A DNA stretch of 64,000 nt from assembly GCA_965212205.1 (NCBI GenBank), contig CBDBUX010000017.1, positions 21,648 to 85,647 of the forward strand. The letters are read 5' to 3'. Numbering within the stretch: the first letter of the stretch is position 1; each line of letters starts with the position of its first letter. A program made the position numbers and the translations under genes. Of the stretch, positions 1 through 9,322 are shown one piece after another. The notes beneath the pieces were generated by a model, which worked only from the letters and a program-made list of their open reading frames with translations, had not been told where the DNA came from and did no database searches. The stretch is from JAHEJJ01 sp965212205. GTDB taxonomy: Bacteria; Bacteroidota; Bacteroidia; Flavobacteriales; Flavobacteriaceae.

Positions 1-199
1 AATTTATGTTAAAATTTGAGTGAAACAACATACAGCTTTATTCGCTCTTTTCCAAAGGGTTTATGACAATATTTTACAGGAGTTATAATAATGTTAATAT
101 ATCAGTTAAATACTTGATATACAGATAAATATAAACTTTTTTAAATTCACTTATTCTTTGATTTTACGGGCTAAACCAGAGAATTATTATATTGGCTCG

Positions 200-709
200 A
201 TGAGCAAGAGAGCATTTAAAAAATACTTAGCCGAATTACACAAGCCTGCTTTGGAGGAACAGCTTCTGGATCTTTATGAACGTTTCCCTCAGGTTAAGAA
301 ATATTATAATTTTGTCTTTAACCCAAAGGAAGACAGGCTGATAGGGGAGGCTCAGATGAAAATTTCCAATGAATACTTCCCATTAAGGCGAAAACGACCC
401 AGGGCGAGAAGATCGGTGGCCCAAAAATATATTAAGCAGTTTACAACCCTGGGAATGGATTCATCTAAGCTCAGCGATCTGATGCTCTATAACCTGGAGA
501 TCGCTCAGAGATTTGAAGCAGACCGAAATGTTCCGGAAGCTTTTTATAAAAGCATGATGAATTCCTTTACAGAAGCCATCAGATATATTTCATTTCATGG
601 ATTGGTCGATGATTTCAAATCGCGTATCGTTAAGATATATGAGGTAGTTCAGGATCGCAACTGGCCTTTCGCTGAAGGTTTTTCAAGGGCATTAGACATA
701 ATAGATTGA
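200..709 (+). CDS. DUF6155 family protein
   Basis: A 169-residue basic cytosolic protein of the kind annotated DUF6155 in Bacteroidetes. It opens with MSKRAFKKYLAEL, then a DLYERFPxVKxYYNFVFNPKED block near residues 25-45 and an RRKRPRARRSVAQKYIKQF block near 65-80; these two blocks are what I recognise. No signal peptide or membrane segment is seen. The ATG at 200 was chosen because the family starts at MSKRA; an in-frame TTG at 158 would add 14 unconserved residues. Function is unknown for the family. The 199 bases before it are AT-rich and hold no gene. The next gene follows after 20 bp and may be co-transcribed. Confidence 0.8.
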   Translation: MSKRAFKKYLAELHKPALEEQLLDLYERFPQVKKYYNFVFNPKEDRLIGEAQMKISNEYFPLRRKRPRARRSVAQKYIKQFTTLGMDSSKLSDLMLYNLEIAQRFEADRNVPEAFYKSMMNSFTEAIRYISFHGLVDDFKSRIVKIYEVVQDRNWPFAEGFSRALDIID

Positions 710-729
710 GGCATTATCAGAGGTGAATT

Positions 730-1659
730 ATGAGTATTGTTATTATCAGACAAGATGGAAAGATCGAGGATTGGAAACTGGCCTTACAAGCCGCAGCTCC
801 GGAAGTTAGTTTTTACAGTTATCTTGAAGATCATCCAAAGGATCGTATTGAAGTCGCCATGGTTTGGAAGCACCCGACAGGCATTTTTAAGCAGTACCCA
901 TCCTTAAAATACATCGCTTCTTTCGGCGCAGGGGTCGATTTTTTGCTACAGGACCCGGAAATCCCGACTCATGTGAAAATTACCCGTGTGGTAGATCCGG
1001 TATTGGCTGCTGATATGTCTGAATATGTCATCGCGGCGATCTTGTCTAATATGAAGAATCTGACCCAATATCGGAGTGAACAGATCCAAGGGGTTTGGAA
1101 TCCTTCGCCATATAAAAGAATCAGTGATATGACCATAGGCATTATGGGCCTGGGCGCCCTGGGTAGTTGTCTGGCAAAAGATCTGCATAGGATAGGATTC
1201 AACGTAATAGGGTGGTCGAGATCAAAAAAGAATATGAAGTTTCTTGAATGTTTTTCAGGAGAAGACCAGAAGCCAGAGTTTTTATCCAGGGCAAATGTGC
1301 TGGTGTGTTTATTACCACTGACACCCAAAACCAAGAACATCCTTAATAAACCGCTTTTTGGACAATTACCGCAGGGGGCTTATATAATAAATGTTGCCAG
1401 AGGAGGGCATTTGGTCGATGAGGACCTTATCGAAATGATAGACAAGGGGCATATTAGTGGTGCCTGCCTCGATGTATACCATCAGGAGCCGTTATCTGAG
1501 GATCACCCTTTCTGGAAACATCCAAAAATACTGATGACGCCACATGTGGCCAGTGTTTCTGATGTAAATGCGGTAGTGCCACAGCTGCTTGAAAACTACT
1601 TTAGGTTTCGGAAAGGAGATCCTTTACTAAATGAGGTATCAACATTACGTGGTTATTAA
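730..1659 (+). CDS. D-2-hydroxyacid dehydrogenase, GhrA-like (glyoxylate/hydroxypyruvate reductase A)
   Basis: A 309-residue NAD(P)-dependent D-2-hydroxyacid dehydrogenase that would reduce 2-oxoacids such as glyoxylate or hydroxypyruvate in the cytosol. The Rossmann motif GxGxxG is at residues 140-145 (GLGALG). The catalytic Arg lies in NVARGGHLVDEDL (near 224), the Glu in YHQEPL and the His in MTPHVAS near the C-terminus, so all three active-site residues are present. The length and the ASFGAGVD segment match the GhrA branch better than SerA or LdhA. Exact substrate is inferred. It follows the DUF6155 gene by 20 bp; the next gene is 130 bp on. Confidence 0.85.
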   Translation: MSIVIIRQDGKIEDWKLALQAAAPEVSFYSYLEDHPKDRIEVAMVWKHPTGIFKQYPSLKYIASFGAGVDFLLQDPEIPTHVKITRVVDPVLAADMSEYVIAAILSNMKNLTQYRSEQIQGVWNPSPYKRISDMTIGIMGLGALGSCLAKDLHRIGFNVIGWSRSKKNMKFLECFSGEDQKPEFLSRANVLVCLLPLTPKTKNILNKPLFGQLPQGAYIINVARGGHLVDEDLIEMIDKGHISGACLDVYHQEPLSEDHPFWKHPKILMTPHVASVSDVNAVVPQLLENYFRFRKGDPLLNEVSTLRGY

Positions 1660-1789
1660 CTTTTTTATAAATCCGATCTTTTCATTTCATTTAAGGAGAA
1701 AAATGCTCTAGTTTTGCAAGATTGGGGTTTAAGGAGCCCCGGTCCTGTAAGATTATTACAACACTATCAATCATTAAGCCCCTGTAGAG

Positions 1790-3295
1790 TTGCGAACCGA
1801 TTATATCGAAAAAACCCTTTACGATTACCAGGTACAAGATCTGAATACCATTTTTTCCTATCTCAGGAAAAATGAACAGAACAAGAATCTTTTATATCAA
1901 CTACCTACAGGTGGCGGTAAAACCGTCGTATTTTCCGAAATCACCCGTCGTTTTATAAAAGAAACCGGTAAAAAGGTCGTGGTATTGACCCACCGTATAG
2001 AATTGAGTATGCAAACCTCCAATATGCTCAATGGTTTCAAGGTTAAGAATATGATCATCAATAGCGATGTAAAAGAATTACGCGATGATGATCAGTATCT
2101 CTGTTTTGTGGCGATGGTGGAAACACTCAACAACAGGCTGCAGGAGGATATGGTTGAGCTCAATAATGTTGGATTGGTGATCATCGATGAAGCTCATTAC
2201 AATTCGTTCCGAAAGCTTTTTAAATATTTCGAGAAATCTACCATATTGGGCGTTACCGCGACTCCGTTAAGTTCCAATATAAAACTCCCCATGAAGGATC
2301 ACTATCAAAAACTCATCGTAGGGGAGTCTATAGAGTCTTTGATCCAAAAAAAATTCCTTGCCAAGGCCAATATGTATAACTACGATGTAAGCCTGCGGTC
2401 ACTTAAATTGGGGATAAACGGAGATTATACGGTAAAGTCTTCTGACGAGCTATATGGAAATCTCAATATGCTCAATAAACTGGTCGGCGCCTACGAAGAA
2501 GTTGCTAAAGGCACCAAAACGTTGATCTTTAACAACGGGATCAGTACTTCGAAATATGTCTATGAAACCTTTAAAAAGGCCGATTATCCCATCAGGCATC
2601 TCGATAATAAGAATACCGCCTCGGAGCGCCGCGAAATACTTAATTGGTTCTCGGAAACACCCGATGCAATACTTACTTCGGTAAGTATACTCACTACAGG
2701 ATTTGATGAACCCAGCGTTGAGACTGTGATTCTTAACCGTGCGACACGCTCGTTGACGCTTTATTTCCAAATGATCGGGCGAGGGTCCAGGGTTTTGCCC
2801 AGAAAGGAAGATTTCACCGTAGTGGATCTCGGTAATAATGTCGCCAGATTTGGAATGTGGGATGCACCCATAGATTGGCAGGAGATCTTCCACTTTCCTG
2901 ATTTCTATTTATCGAATATTAAGAATGATGAGGAAATCGAAAAGGAATTCATTTATGAGATGCCTCCTGAACTCAGAGCTCAGTTCAGCCGATCCGAGGA
3001 TATCATGTTCAACGTTAAGGAGGAATATAAGAAAGTATTCGCACAGGGATTGAAGTCGAAAACAGTACTTGAGAGAAGTATTGAGCAACATGCACAGATA
3101 TGTGTGGAGAATAGCGAAGATGTTTTTGACGCCCGACTTCTTGCCAAGCAACTGAAAGACGAAATTTCGTATCGTGTCAGGCAATACTCTTATTGTATAA
3201 TGAACAACACTAAGAACTACAAGGAATGGCTCGAAGAGGACTACGAACGCAAATTGCGACTCAGTATTTCCCAAAAATTCGCAGCTAAGATGTAG
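1790..3295 (+). CDS. Superfamily II DEAD/DEAH-box helicase
   Basis: A 501-residue SF2 helicase-like ATPase, cytosolic. Motif I is GGGKT (41-45), motif II DEAH (133-136), motif III TATP (156-159) and motif VI QMIGRGSR near residue 330, so both RecA-like domains are complete. The roughly 130-residue C-terminal extension is not recognised. It resembles the short type III restriction/RAD25-like helicases found as single genes in flavobacteria; no methylase or nuclease gene is next to it, so a restriction role is not supported. The start must be the TTG at 1790: an in-frame stop lies at 1775 and the next ATG falls after motif I. It ends 3 bp before the glycosyltransferase, so the two are probably one transcript. 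Confidence 0.85.
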   Translation: MRTDYIEKTLYDYQVQDLNTIFSYLRKNEQNKNLLYQLPTGGGKTVVFSEITRRFIKETGKKVVVLTHRIELSMQTSNMLNGFKVKNMIINSDVKELRDDDQYLCFVAMVETLNNRLQEDMVELNNVGLVIIDEAHYNSFRKLFKYFEKSTILGVTATPLSSNIKLPMKDHYQKLIVGESIESLIQKKFLAKANMYNYDVSLRSLKLGINGDYTVKSSDELYGNLNMLNKLVGAYEEVAKGTKTLIFNNGISTSKYVYETFKKADYPIRHLDNKNTASERREILNWFSETPDAILTSVSILTTGFDEPSVETVILNRATRSLTLYFQMIGRGSRVLPRKEDFTVVDLGNNVARFGMWDAPIDWQEIFHFPDFYLSNIKNDEEIEKEFIYEMPPELRAQFSRSEDIMFNVKEEYKKVFAQGLKSKTVLERSIEQHAQICVENSEDVFDARLLAKQLKDEISYRVRQYSYCIMNNTKNYKEWLEEDYERKLRLSISQKFAAKM

Positions 3296-3298
3296 TAA

Positions 3299-4549
3299 AT
3301 GTCTGCGAAATTGGGAAAATTATTGGTGATAGGCCACGTATGGCCCGAACCGCAAGCTACAGCGGCAGGCAAAAGAATGCTTCAACTTCTCGAATTTTGG
3401 CAAAACCAAGGTGCGACACTATTATTTGCATCGGCGGCAGCTAAGACAGAACATAGCTTTGAACTTGGTCGTTTGGGAATACAGGAAATCGGGATAACCC
3501 TGAACGATCCCTCCTTCGATCGGATGATTAGCAGCCATAAGCCTGATTTGGTAATGTTCGATCGGTTTATGACCGAAGAGCAGTATGGGTGGCGTGTAGC
3601 CGAACAGCTACCTAATTGTATCCGCATATTAAATACTGAAGATCTTCACTCATTACGTAGGGTGCGCAGAGCTCTCTCTGATGGCTCTGAGACCGGTTTG
3701 CGCAGCGAATGGCTAAAAGCCGATATCACTAAGCGGGAGTTGGCAAGTATCTACAGATCGGATCTTAGTTTAATTATTTCTTCCTTCGAACTATCCTGGT
3801 TACAGGATCAGGCAGGGCTTTCAAATGAATTACTGTTTTATCTTCCCTTTATGTACAATCGTTCAGATATGCCCACAAAGCAAGATGTTCCGGCTTACGA
3901 AGAACGAAAGGATTTTATTTTTGTTGGGAACGGAAAACACAAACCAAACCTCGATGCGATAGTTTGGTTGGAAAATGAGATTTGGCCAGTGATAAGAAAA
4001 GAGATACCTGGTGCTAAGGTCCATGTTTATGGAGCATACCTGCCTCAGAATATCTTGGAATTAAATGATCCGGGTTCAGGTTTCCTGGTTCATGGTTGGG
4101 CAGAGGATATTCAGCATGTTCTGTTAAACGCCCGGTTAAATCTTGTACCACTGCGTTTTGGCGCGGGGCTAAAAGGTAAACTCGTGGAGGCCATGAGATG
4201 CGGAACACCCAGTATTGGTACCCAAATTGGTCTGGAGGGGATTTTAGATTTTAAGGAAAAGTACAGTACAGGAATTGAAGTAAATAAAAACTTTGTGGGA
4301 AGGGCACTCCGTCTGTATAGTGAAAAGAAGGCATGGGAGGATCATCAGTCTGCAGATCTAAAGTTATTTGGTGAATTGTTCGACAAGCAATTACATTATG
4401 CAAATATGAAGGAACGATTAGATTATCTTGTTGCTCATCTGAAAGAGCATCGATTAAATAACGTGCCCGGGCAAATACTACAGCATCAGACCATGACTAG
4501 TACTAAGTATATGGCAAAATGGATAGAGGCAAAGAATGAAGCATTATGA
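3299..4549 (+). CDS. Glycosyltransferase, GT-B fold (GT4-like)
   Basis: A 416-residue cytosolic glycosyltransferase. The N-terminal half (LLVIGHVWPEPQATAAGKRM) is a GT-B acceptor domain; the C-terminal half has DFIFVGNGKHKPNLDAI near 200 and the nucleotide-sugar site PLRFGAGLKGKLVEAMRCGTP near residues 280-300, ending in the expected E of the EX7E-type motif. No membrane segment. It begins 3 bp after the helicase stop codon. Sugar donor and acceptor cannot be told from sequence; there are no other polysaccharide genes nearby, so it is an isolated transferase rather than part of a capsule cluster. Confidence 0.8.
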   Translation: MSAKLGKLLVIGHVWPEPQATAAGKRMLQLLEFWQNQGATLLFASAAAKTEHSFELGRLGIQEIGITLNDPSFDRMISSHKPDLVMFDRFMTEEQYGWRVAEQLPNCIRILNTEDLHSLRRVRRALSDGSETGLRSEWLKADITKRELASIYRSDLSLIISSFELSWLQDQAGLSNELLFYLPFMYNRSDMPTKQDVPAYEERKDFIFVGNGKHKPNLDAIVWLENEIWPVIRKEIPGAKVHVYGAYLPQNILELNDPGSGFLVHGWAEDIQHVLLNARLNLVPLRFGAGLKGKLVEAMRCGTPSIGTQIGLEGILDFKEKYSTGIEVNKNFVGRALRLYSEKKAWEDHQSADLKLFGELFDKQLHYANMKERLDYLVAHLKEHRLNNVPGQILQHQTMTSTKYMAKWIEAKNEAL

Positions 4550-4644
4550 CTAAGCTCATCAAATCAGCAAAAAGCCCGGCATAACTGATAGGTAGTTAAG
4601 GGTCTGGGCAGATCGAGTATCTTTAGAATAATAAACAGAATAAG

Positions 4645-5487
4645 ATGAAAAAAGCGAATTGGAAATCAGCAGGTGAATTTAAGGATATTACGTATAATAA
4701 AAGCGATGGGGTAGCCAGGATCGCCTTCAATAGACCTGAAGTGCGCAATGCATTCAGGCCGCAAACTACATCTGAATTATATAAGGCCTTTTATGATGCA
4801 CAGGAGGATACTTCTATTGGCGTGATTCTGTTAACCGCTGAAGGTCCGTCCCCGAAAGATGGTGTATATTCTTTTTGTAGTGGTGGCGATCAAAAGGCGA
4901 GGGGCCACCAGGGATATGTAGGTAAAGATGGATATCACAGGCTTAATATTCTTGAGGTACAACGCCTGATTCGTTTTATGCCCAAAATTGTTATCGCAGT
5001 AGTTCCAGGCTGGGCTGTGGGTGGTGGTCATAGCTTGCATGTTATATGTGATCTGACACTTGCCAGTAAGGAACATGCCTTGTTTAAGCAAACCGACGCA
5101 GATGTGACCAGTTTCGATGGCGGTTATGGGTCTGCTTACCTGGCCAAAATGGTGGGACAGAAGAAGGCCAGGGAGATATTTTTTCTGGGTAGAAGTTATA
5201 CGGCACAGGCGGCATATGAAATGGGGATGGTAAATGCGGTTATCCCACACGAAGAATTGGAAGCAACCGCCTTTGAGTGGGCTCAAGAGATATTATCGAA
5301 ATCCCCCACCTCCATTAAAATGCTAAAATTTGCAATGAATCTTACGGATGATGGCATGGCCGGCCAGCAGGTCTTTGCCGGAGAGGCAACCCGTTTGGCC
5401 TATATGACCGATGAAGCAAAAGAAGGCCGGGATGCGTTTCTTGAAAAGCGTAAACCCAAGTTCGGTAAAAACAAATGGATTCCTTAA
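4645..5487 (+). CDS. menB: 1,4-dihydroxy-2-naphthoyl-CoA synthase
   Basis: A 280-residue crotonase-fold enzyme of menaquinone synthesis that cyclises o-succinylbenzoyl-CoA to 1,4-dihydroxy-2-naphthoyl-CoA. MenB-specific features are the FNRPEVRNAFRP opening, the oxyanion-hole segment FCSGGDQKARG near residue 75, AVGGGHSLHVICDLTLAS near 125, and TSFDGGYGSAYLA near 155 followed by the long C-terminal tail ending in KRKPKF. Length is typical. It stands alone; no other men gene is in the window. A strong terminator follows at 5525-5558. Confidence 0.93.
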   Translation: MKKANWKSAGEFKDITYNKSDGVARIAFNRPEVRNAFRPQTTSELYKAFYDAQEDTSIGVILLTAEGPSPKDGVYSFCSGGDQKARGHQGYVGKDGYHRLNILEVQRLIRFMPKIVIAVVPGWAVGGGHSLHVICDLTLASKEHALFKQTDADVTSFDGGYGSAYLAKMVGQKKAREIFFLGRSYTAQAAYEMGMVNAVIPHEELEATAFEWAQEILSKSPTSIKMLKFAMNLTDDGMAGQQVFAGEATRLAYMTDEAKEGRDAFLEKRKPKFGKNKWIP

Positions 5488-5524
5488 AGCTATAGTGTTT
5501 TTAAGCTGTTGATGTCTTAAACCA

Positions 5525-5558
5525 AAAAGAGCCCTGTCTTTACGATCAGGACTCTTTT
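5525..5558 (+). terminator. Intrinsic terminator after menB
   Basis: An AAAAGAG arm at 5525-5531 pairs with CTCTTTT at 5552-5558, and CCTG at 5533-5536 pairs with CAGG at 5547-5550 with one mismatch between the two helices. The loop is 10 bases and the 3' arm ends in a T-run. The remaining bases up to the serine hydrolase end at 5718 show no convincing gene. Confidence 0.8.
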
Positions 5559-5717
5559 ACGAGAACACTATATGAAAATGAAAAAATTAACTCTTTTTGT
5601 TAATTACACTGTAAACATACGTCGGAACTCGGCCCGACAGAAATTATTGTTGTGAGGTGGCCCAGTTTTGTGGTAAAGTGGCGGAAAACTGATATTTGGA
5701 TAAAAAGAGATGTCAAA

Positions 5718-7052
5718 TCAGGGCAATGCCGACAGTATATCCCGTAAAAACGTGTTTTCATCGAAGTAAGGGGCCTCAGCAAGACCTGTGCGTACAATAA
5801 CCAGCTCTTTTGAAGGAATTATATACACCCGCTGACCCTGGTGACCATTCGCGGAGTACAGGTCTTTAGGGACATCCCGATATTTTCCCTGAGCGTTGAG
5901 CCAAAAATGCGCCCCATATTTTCCCTCAGAGTGATCGGTGGGTTGGGTCACATAATCTACCCAGGCAGGGTCAAAGACGATTTCACCCTGCCAACTACCC
6001 CTGTTGAGATACAGTAAGCCAAACCTGGCCCAGTCGGCTGTACTGGCCCATCCATATGAAGATCCGACATAGTTTCCTGCCATATCGGTCTCGATGATCA
6101 TGCTATTCATTCCAATCTTGTCGATCAATTCTTGATAGGGGTAATCCAGGTATTCCCGGTATTTCTTAAACCTACCTCGCAACATCTTGGAGAGAAGATT
6201 ACTGGTGCCAGATGAGTAATTCCATACCTGTCCGGGTAATTCAACAGCTTTCTTTCTGGCTTGAATAGCTCCCATGTCATCTTCGAGGAACAGCATACGG
6301 GTCACATCTGAGATACTGCTATAGTCTTCGTCCCATTCCAGGCCACTTTGCATTCTCAGCAGATCATTAAAAGTGATCAATTTTCTATCGTCGTTTTTCC
6401 ACTCACCCCATTCGGTAGGCCGATCTATCTCTATTTGCCCCTTAGTGTCGAGAATGCCGTATAGAGTGGCCAGTATACTTTTGGTCATCGACCATCCAAG
6501 AATAGGGGTATTTCTGTTAAAACCGGTGGCGTAACGCTCGGCGATCAATTTATTTTTATAGATCACCATTACCGTACGCGTCCGGGATTCCTCATCATCA
6601 CGAAAGAAATTTTCCAATACACTTTCGAGCTTGTTATAATCGATACCAGAAAATATGGTGTCGATAGGTGCTGCATGGCCAAAGGGAAAGGGTGCGGGAT
6701 CGTTAACAATATTCCTATTAGGGCTAATGGGGTTGGTTGAAGATCGGTCCTCGTCATTTAATAAAACTGAACCCAGGCCCTCATAATAAACAGCTTTACG
6801 CTTCATCAGCCCAAAAACACTAGAAGTGGCAGATTTATTTTTTACATCCACATCTGTAGTGGCCAACTCTATTAATGGAACTTTATGGTCGTTTTCAGCC
6901 ACAGAATTGGCCGTTCTTTTGGCTATAAAAACAGTAGAGGCCATATTTTTAGCTGCATATCCCGAGATAATATTGAGTTTTGGGATCTGAAATGCCAGGG
7001 TAATGATCATTAAGATGACCATGACCAAAATGATGCGTTTTATATTTTTCAT
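5718..7052 (-). CDS. Serine hydrolase, beta-lactamase family (NylB/class C-like)
   Basis: A 444-residue serine hydrolase of the beta-lactamase/D-aminopeptidase fold. An N-terminal hydrophobic segment (IILVMVILMIITLAF, residues 7-21) acts as a signal anchor. The catalytic SxxK is SMTK near residue 192, the Tyr motif is WNYSSGTSN near 290, and the third motif is GHQGQ near 405; this arrangement is that of 6-aminohexanoate-dimer hydrolase-like esterases rather than true beta-lactamases. Natural substrate unknown. It is transcribed away from the cytochrome/FG-GAP gene, sharing a 55-bp divergent intergenic region. Confidence 0.85.
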   Translation of the reverse strand: MKNIKRIILVMVILMIITLAFQIPKLNIISGYAAKNMASTVFIAKRTANSVAENDHKVPLIELATTDVDVKNKSATSSVFGLMKRKAVYYEGLGSVLLNDEDRSSTNPISPNRNIVNDPAPFPFGHAAPIDTIFSGIDYNKLESVLENFFRDDEESRTRTVMVIYKNKLIAERYATGFNRNTPILGWSMTKSILATLYGILDTKGQIEIDRPTEWGEWKNDDRKLITFNDLLRMQSGLEWDEDYSSISDVTRMLFLEDDMGAIQARKKAVELPGQVWNYSSGTSNLLSKMLRGRFKKYREYLDYPYQELIDKIGMNSMIIETDMAGNYVGSSYGWASTADWARFGLLYLNRGSWQGEIVFDPAWVDYVTQPTDHSEGKYGAHFWLNAQGKYRDVPKDLYSANGHQGQRVYIIPSKELVIVRTGLAEAPYFDENTFLRDILSALP

Positions 7053-7107
7053 CTATGGTATATGAATATTTCTTGCCTCAATATAAAAATTTGAATTAAT
7101 TTGTTCT

Positions 7108-8649
7108 ATGCATTATAGGTCTTCCTCTGTCTTTTTTTTCATTTTGATTATTGTTATAGTAAATTGGTTAAGCAGCTGCCAACCGGAGGTGGCGAAAACC
7201 GATCAGGCACTATATAATGTACAATGTGGAAGTTGCCATATACCGCCAAAAATTGCGGACCTACCCAGGACAATTTGGGAAGAGAACATTCTGCCTGAAA
7301 TGGCTGTAAGAATGGGCATAAAGCAGCCAGGTTATAATCCGTTAAAAGGTTTGTCTTTCGACGAACAGGAAGCAGTTTTAAAAACCGGTATTTACCATCC
7401 CGGTCCCGGTATCAACGCAGAGGATTGGAACCGGCTACGCGACTATATCCTGTCGCTGGCCCCGGATTCCATAGCAGTTATTCCCGAGGTGGAATCTGAC
7501 AGACTTTCCGGTTTTAAAGAAAAACCTGTATATATCGATGCCATTCCGGGCTCCAGGAATATCACTTTTTTAGAGTACGAAAAGGAAGGTGGTACATTGT
7601 TGATGGCCGATCTACAGGGGGCATTAGTACGCTACGATGTTGAACAAGAAACCGAAACATTGTTGGGCAGTTTTCAAAACCCAATCATTTCCTATTTCGA
7701 AGGCTCACAACAGACTTATGCTACCAGTATCGGACAACTAAATCCTACAGAAATACCAAGCGGACAATTATTTAAAAAAGGTAAATCGGGATTTGAACCA
7801 AAGAGCGACCTGCTTCACAGGCCTGTTCATATGCTGGTTGCGGATTTGGATAAAGATGGTAATGAAGAAGTGGTGGTCAGCGAATTTGGAAATCATGCAG
7901 GCAGGTTGTCTATATTTAAGGTCAATGATGATGGAGAATCTATGGAACGAAGGGTCTTGCTTGAGCAGCCTGGTTGCATCAGGGTAATGGACAGGGATAT
8001 GAATGGTGATGGTAAAACCGATCTGGTAGTGCTGACCGCTCAGGGCGATGAAGGTATACTAATTCTGTATCAGGAGGAACCTTTGGTTTTCCGGGCCGAG
8101 AAAGTGCTCAGATTTAGTCCGGTTTATGGAAGCAGTTGGTTCGATTTATTGGATTATGAAGGTGATGGAGATTTAGATATTATTACCGTAAACGGCGATA
8201 ATGCTGATAAGTCTTATGTTCATAAGCCATACCACGGATTTCGCATTCATTTGAACAATGGGCTTAACAAATTTGAAGAAGCCTACTTTTATCCCATGAA
8301 TGGGGCTACACGAGTAGTGGGTGACGATTTTGATCAGGACGGGGATATGGATTTTGCGCTGGCTGCAACTTTTCCAGACTACGAGCGGGATCCTCTATTA
8401 TCATTTGTCTACCTGAACAACGAAGAGTCCGAAAATTTTGTTTTTAGTACTCAGGTATTAGAAAATCCTGCCTTGGGCAGATGGTTGTTGTTAGAGAAGG
8501 GCGATGTGGATCAGGATGGAGACAAGGATTTGATATTAAGCCCGTTCACCTATGTATTCACGCCTGTTCCTGATAGCCTGAACCAGGCCTGGCATACCAA
8601 AGGGGTAGACTTGCTAATACTTGAAAACACGCTCTTAAACGATGATTAA
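7108..8649 (+). CDS. Lipoprotein with one haem-binding motif and FG-GAP/VCBS repeats
   Basis: A 513-residue exported lipoprotein: hydrophobic signal (residues 8-22) and lipobox LSSC with Cys24. A single c-type haem motif CGSCH lies at residues 40-44, in a domain of about 110 residues. The rest is a beta-propeller built from FG-GAP/VCBS calcium-binding blades: DLDKDGNEE, DRDMNGDGKTD, DYEGDGDLD, DFDQDGDMD and DVDQDGDKD, at about residues 246-470. No enzymatic motif seen. It overlaps the amidase start by 8 bp and that gene overlaps the M14 peptidase by 1 base, so the three form an operon acting on or outside the cell envelope. Electron transfer is possible but inferred from one motif. Confidence 0.8.
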   Translation: MHYRSSSVFFFILIIVIVNWLSSCQPEVAKTDQALYNVQCGSCHIPPKIADLPRTIWEENILPEMAVRMGIKQPGYNPLKGLSFDEQEAVLKTGIYHPGPGINAEDWNRLRDYILSLAPDSIAVIPEVESDRLSGFKEKPVYIDAIPGSRNITFLEYEKEGGTLLMADLQGALVRYDVEQETETLLGSFQNPIISYFEGSQQTYATSIGQLNPTEIPSGQLFKKGKSGFEPKSDLLHRPVHMLVADLDKDGNEEVVVSEFGNHAGRLSIFKVNDDGESMERRVLLEQPGCIRVMDRDMNGDGKTDLVVLTAQGDEGILILYQEEPLVFRAEKVLRFSPVYGSSWFDLLDYEGDGDLDIITVNGDNADKSYVHKPYHGFRIHLNNGLNKFEEAYFYPMNGATRVVGDDFDQDGDMDFALAATFPDYERDPLLSFVYLNNEESENFVFSTQVLENPALGRWLLLEKGDVDQDGDKDLILSPFTYVFTPVPDSLNQAWHTKGVDLLILENTLLNDD

Positions 8650-9322
8650 TTTCATGGCAAACACTTTGGTATTAGGCATCATTCTAATTTTGAGTATAGG
8701 TTGTTCCAGAGCCCAGGATAAGATTATTGAAAAGCCTATTATTTTTGATGAAGAACGAATCGAACTCACCTTAGACTATCTCTCTAACCGATATGATTTA
8801 AATAAAAGAGAACCTACCATCGAACCCAGAATGATCGTGCTTCATTGGACGGTCTATCCAACTCTTGAACAATCTTTCGAAGCATTTAAGGGATCAATGT
8901 TACCGAACTATAGGCCTGATATTAAGGACATTAGCTGGCTTAATGTATCGGCTCACTTTATAGTAGATAGGGATGGTACCATATATAGATTAATGCCGGA
9001 AAAATATATGGCGCGCCATGTTATAGGATTGAATCACTGTGCCATCGGTATTGAAAATGTTGGTGGGACAGACCGAAACCCCCTTACCGAGGCTCAGCTC
9101 GTATCGAATATTTGGCTGGTACAATATTTGGCCAATAAGTATCCCATAGAATATTTGATCGGCCACTATGAATACACTAATTTTGAATCACATGAATTCT
9201 GGCTGGAGAAAGATGATAATTATAGAACAGAAAAAGAAGATCCGGGCCAGGATTTTATGAATGCAGTCCGCAAGGCTACCAAAAAATTTGATTTCAAACC
9301 TATTCCCAAAAAGACCAATTAA
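8642..9322 (+). CDS. N-acetylmuramoyl-L-alanine amidase, lipoprotein
   Basis: A 226-residue Amidase_2/PGRP-type zinc amidase that cleaves the MurNAc to L-Ala bond of peptidoglycan. The signal and lipobox LSIGC put it on a membrane. Expected motifs are present: MIVLHWT with a zinc His near residue 66, SAHFIVDRDGTIYRL near 100, HCAIGIENVGG near 128 and LIGHYEY near 165. Start at the ATG overlapping the previous stop by 8 bp; an ATG four codons later (8654) is equally possible. Central gene of a three-gene operon. Confidence 0.85.
   Translation: MINFMANTLVLGIILILSIGCSRAQDKIIEKPIIFDEERIELTLDYLSNRYDLNKREPTIEPRMIVLHWTVYPTLEQSFEAFKGSMLPNYRPDIKDISWLNVSAHFIVDRDGTIYRLMPEKYMARHVIGLNHCAIGIENVGGTDRNPLTEAQLVSNIWLVQYLANKYPIEYLIGHYEYTNFESHEFWLEKDDNYRTEKEDPGQDFMNAVRKATKKFDFKPIPKKTN

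Noticed and set aside
1700..1780. GGGG/CCCC hairpin upstream of the helicase as a terminator
   Set aside because: Short stem with an unpaired A-rich loop and no T-run after it.
1790..3295. Helicase as part of a restriction or phage-defence system
   Set aside because: No methylase, nuclease or other defence gene is adjacent; neighbours are metabolic.
5572..5655. 27-codon ORF between the menB terminator and the serine hydrolase
   Set aside because: No homology, no promoter and no terminator of its own; likely chance.
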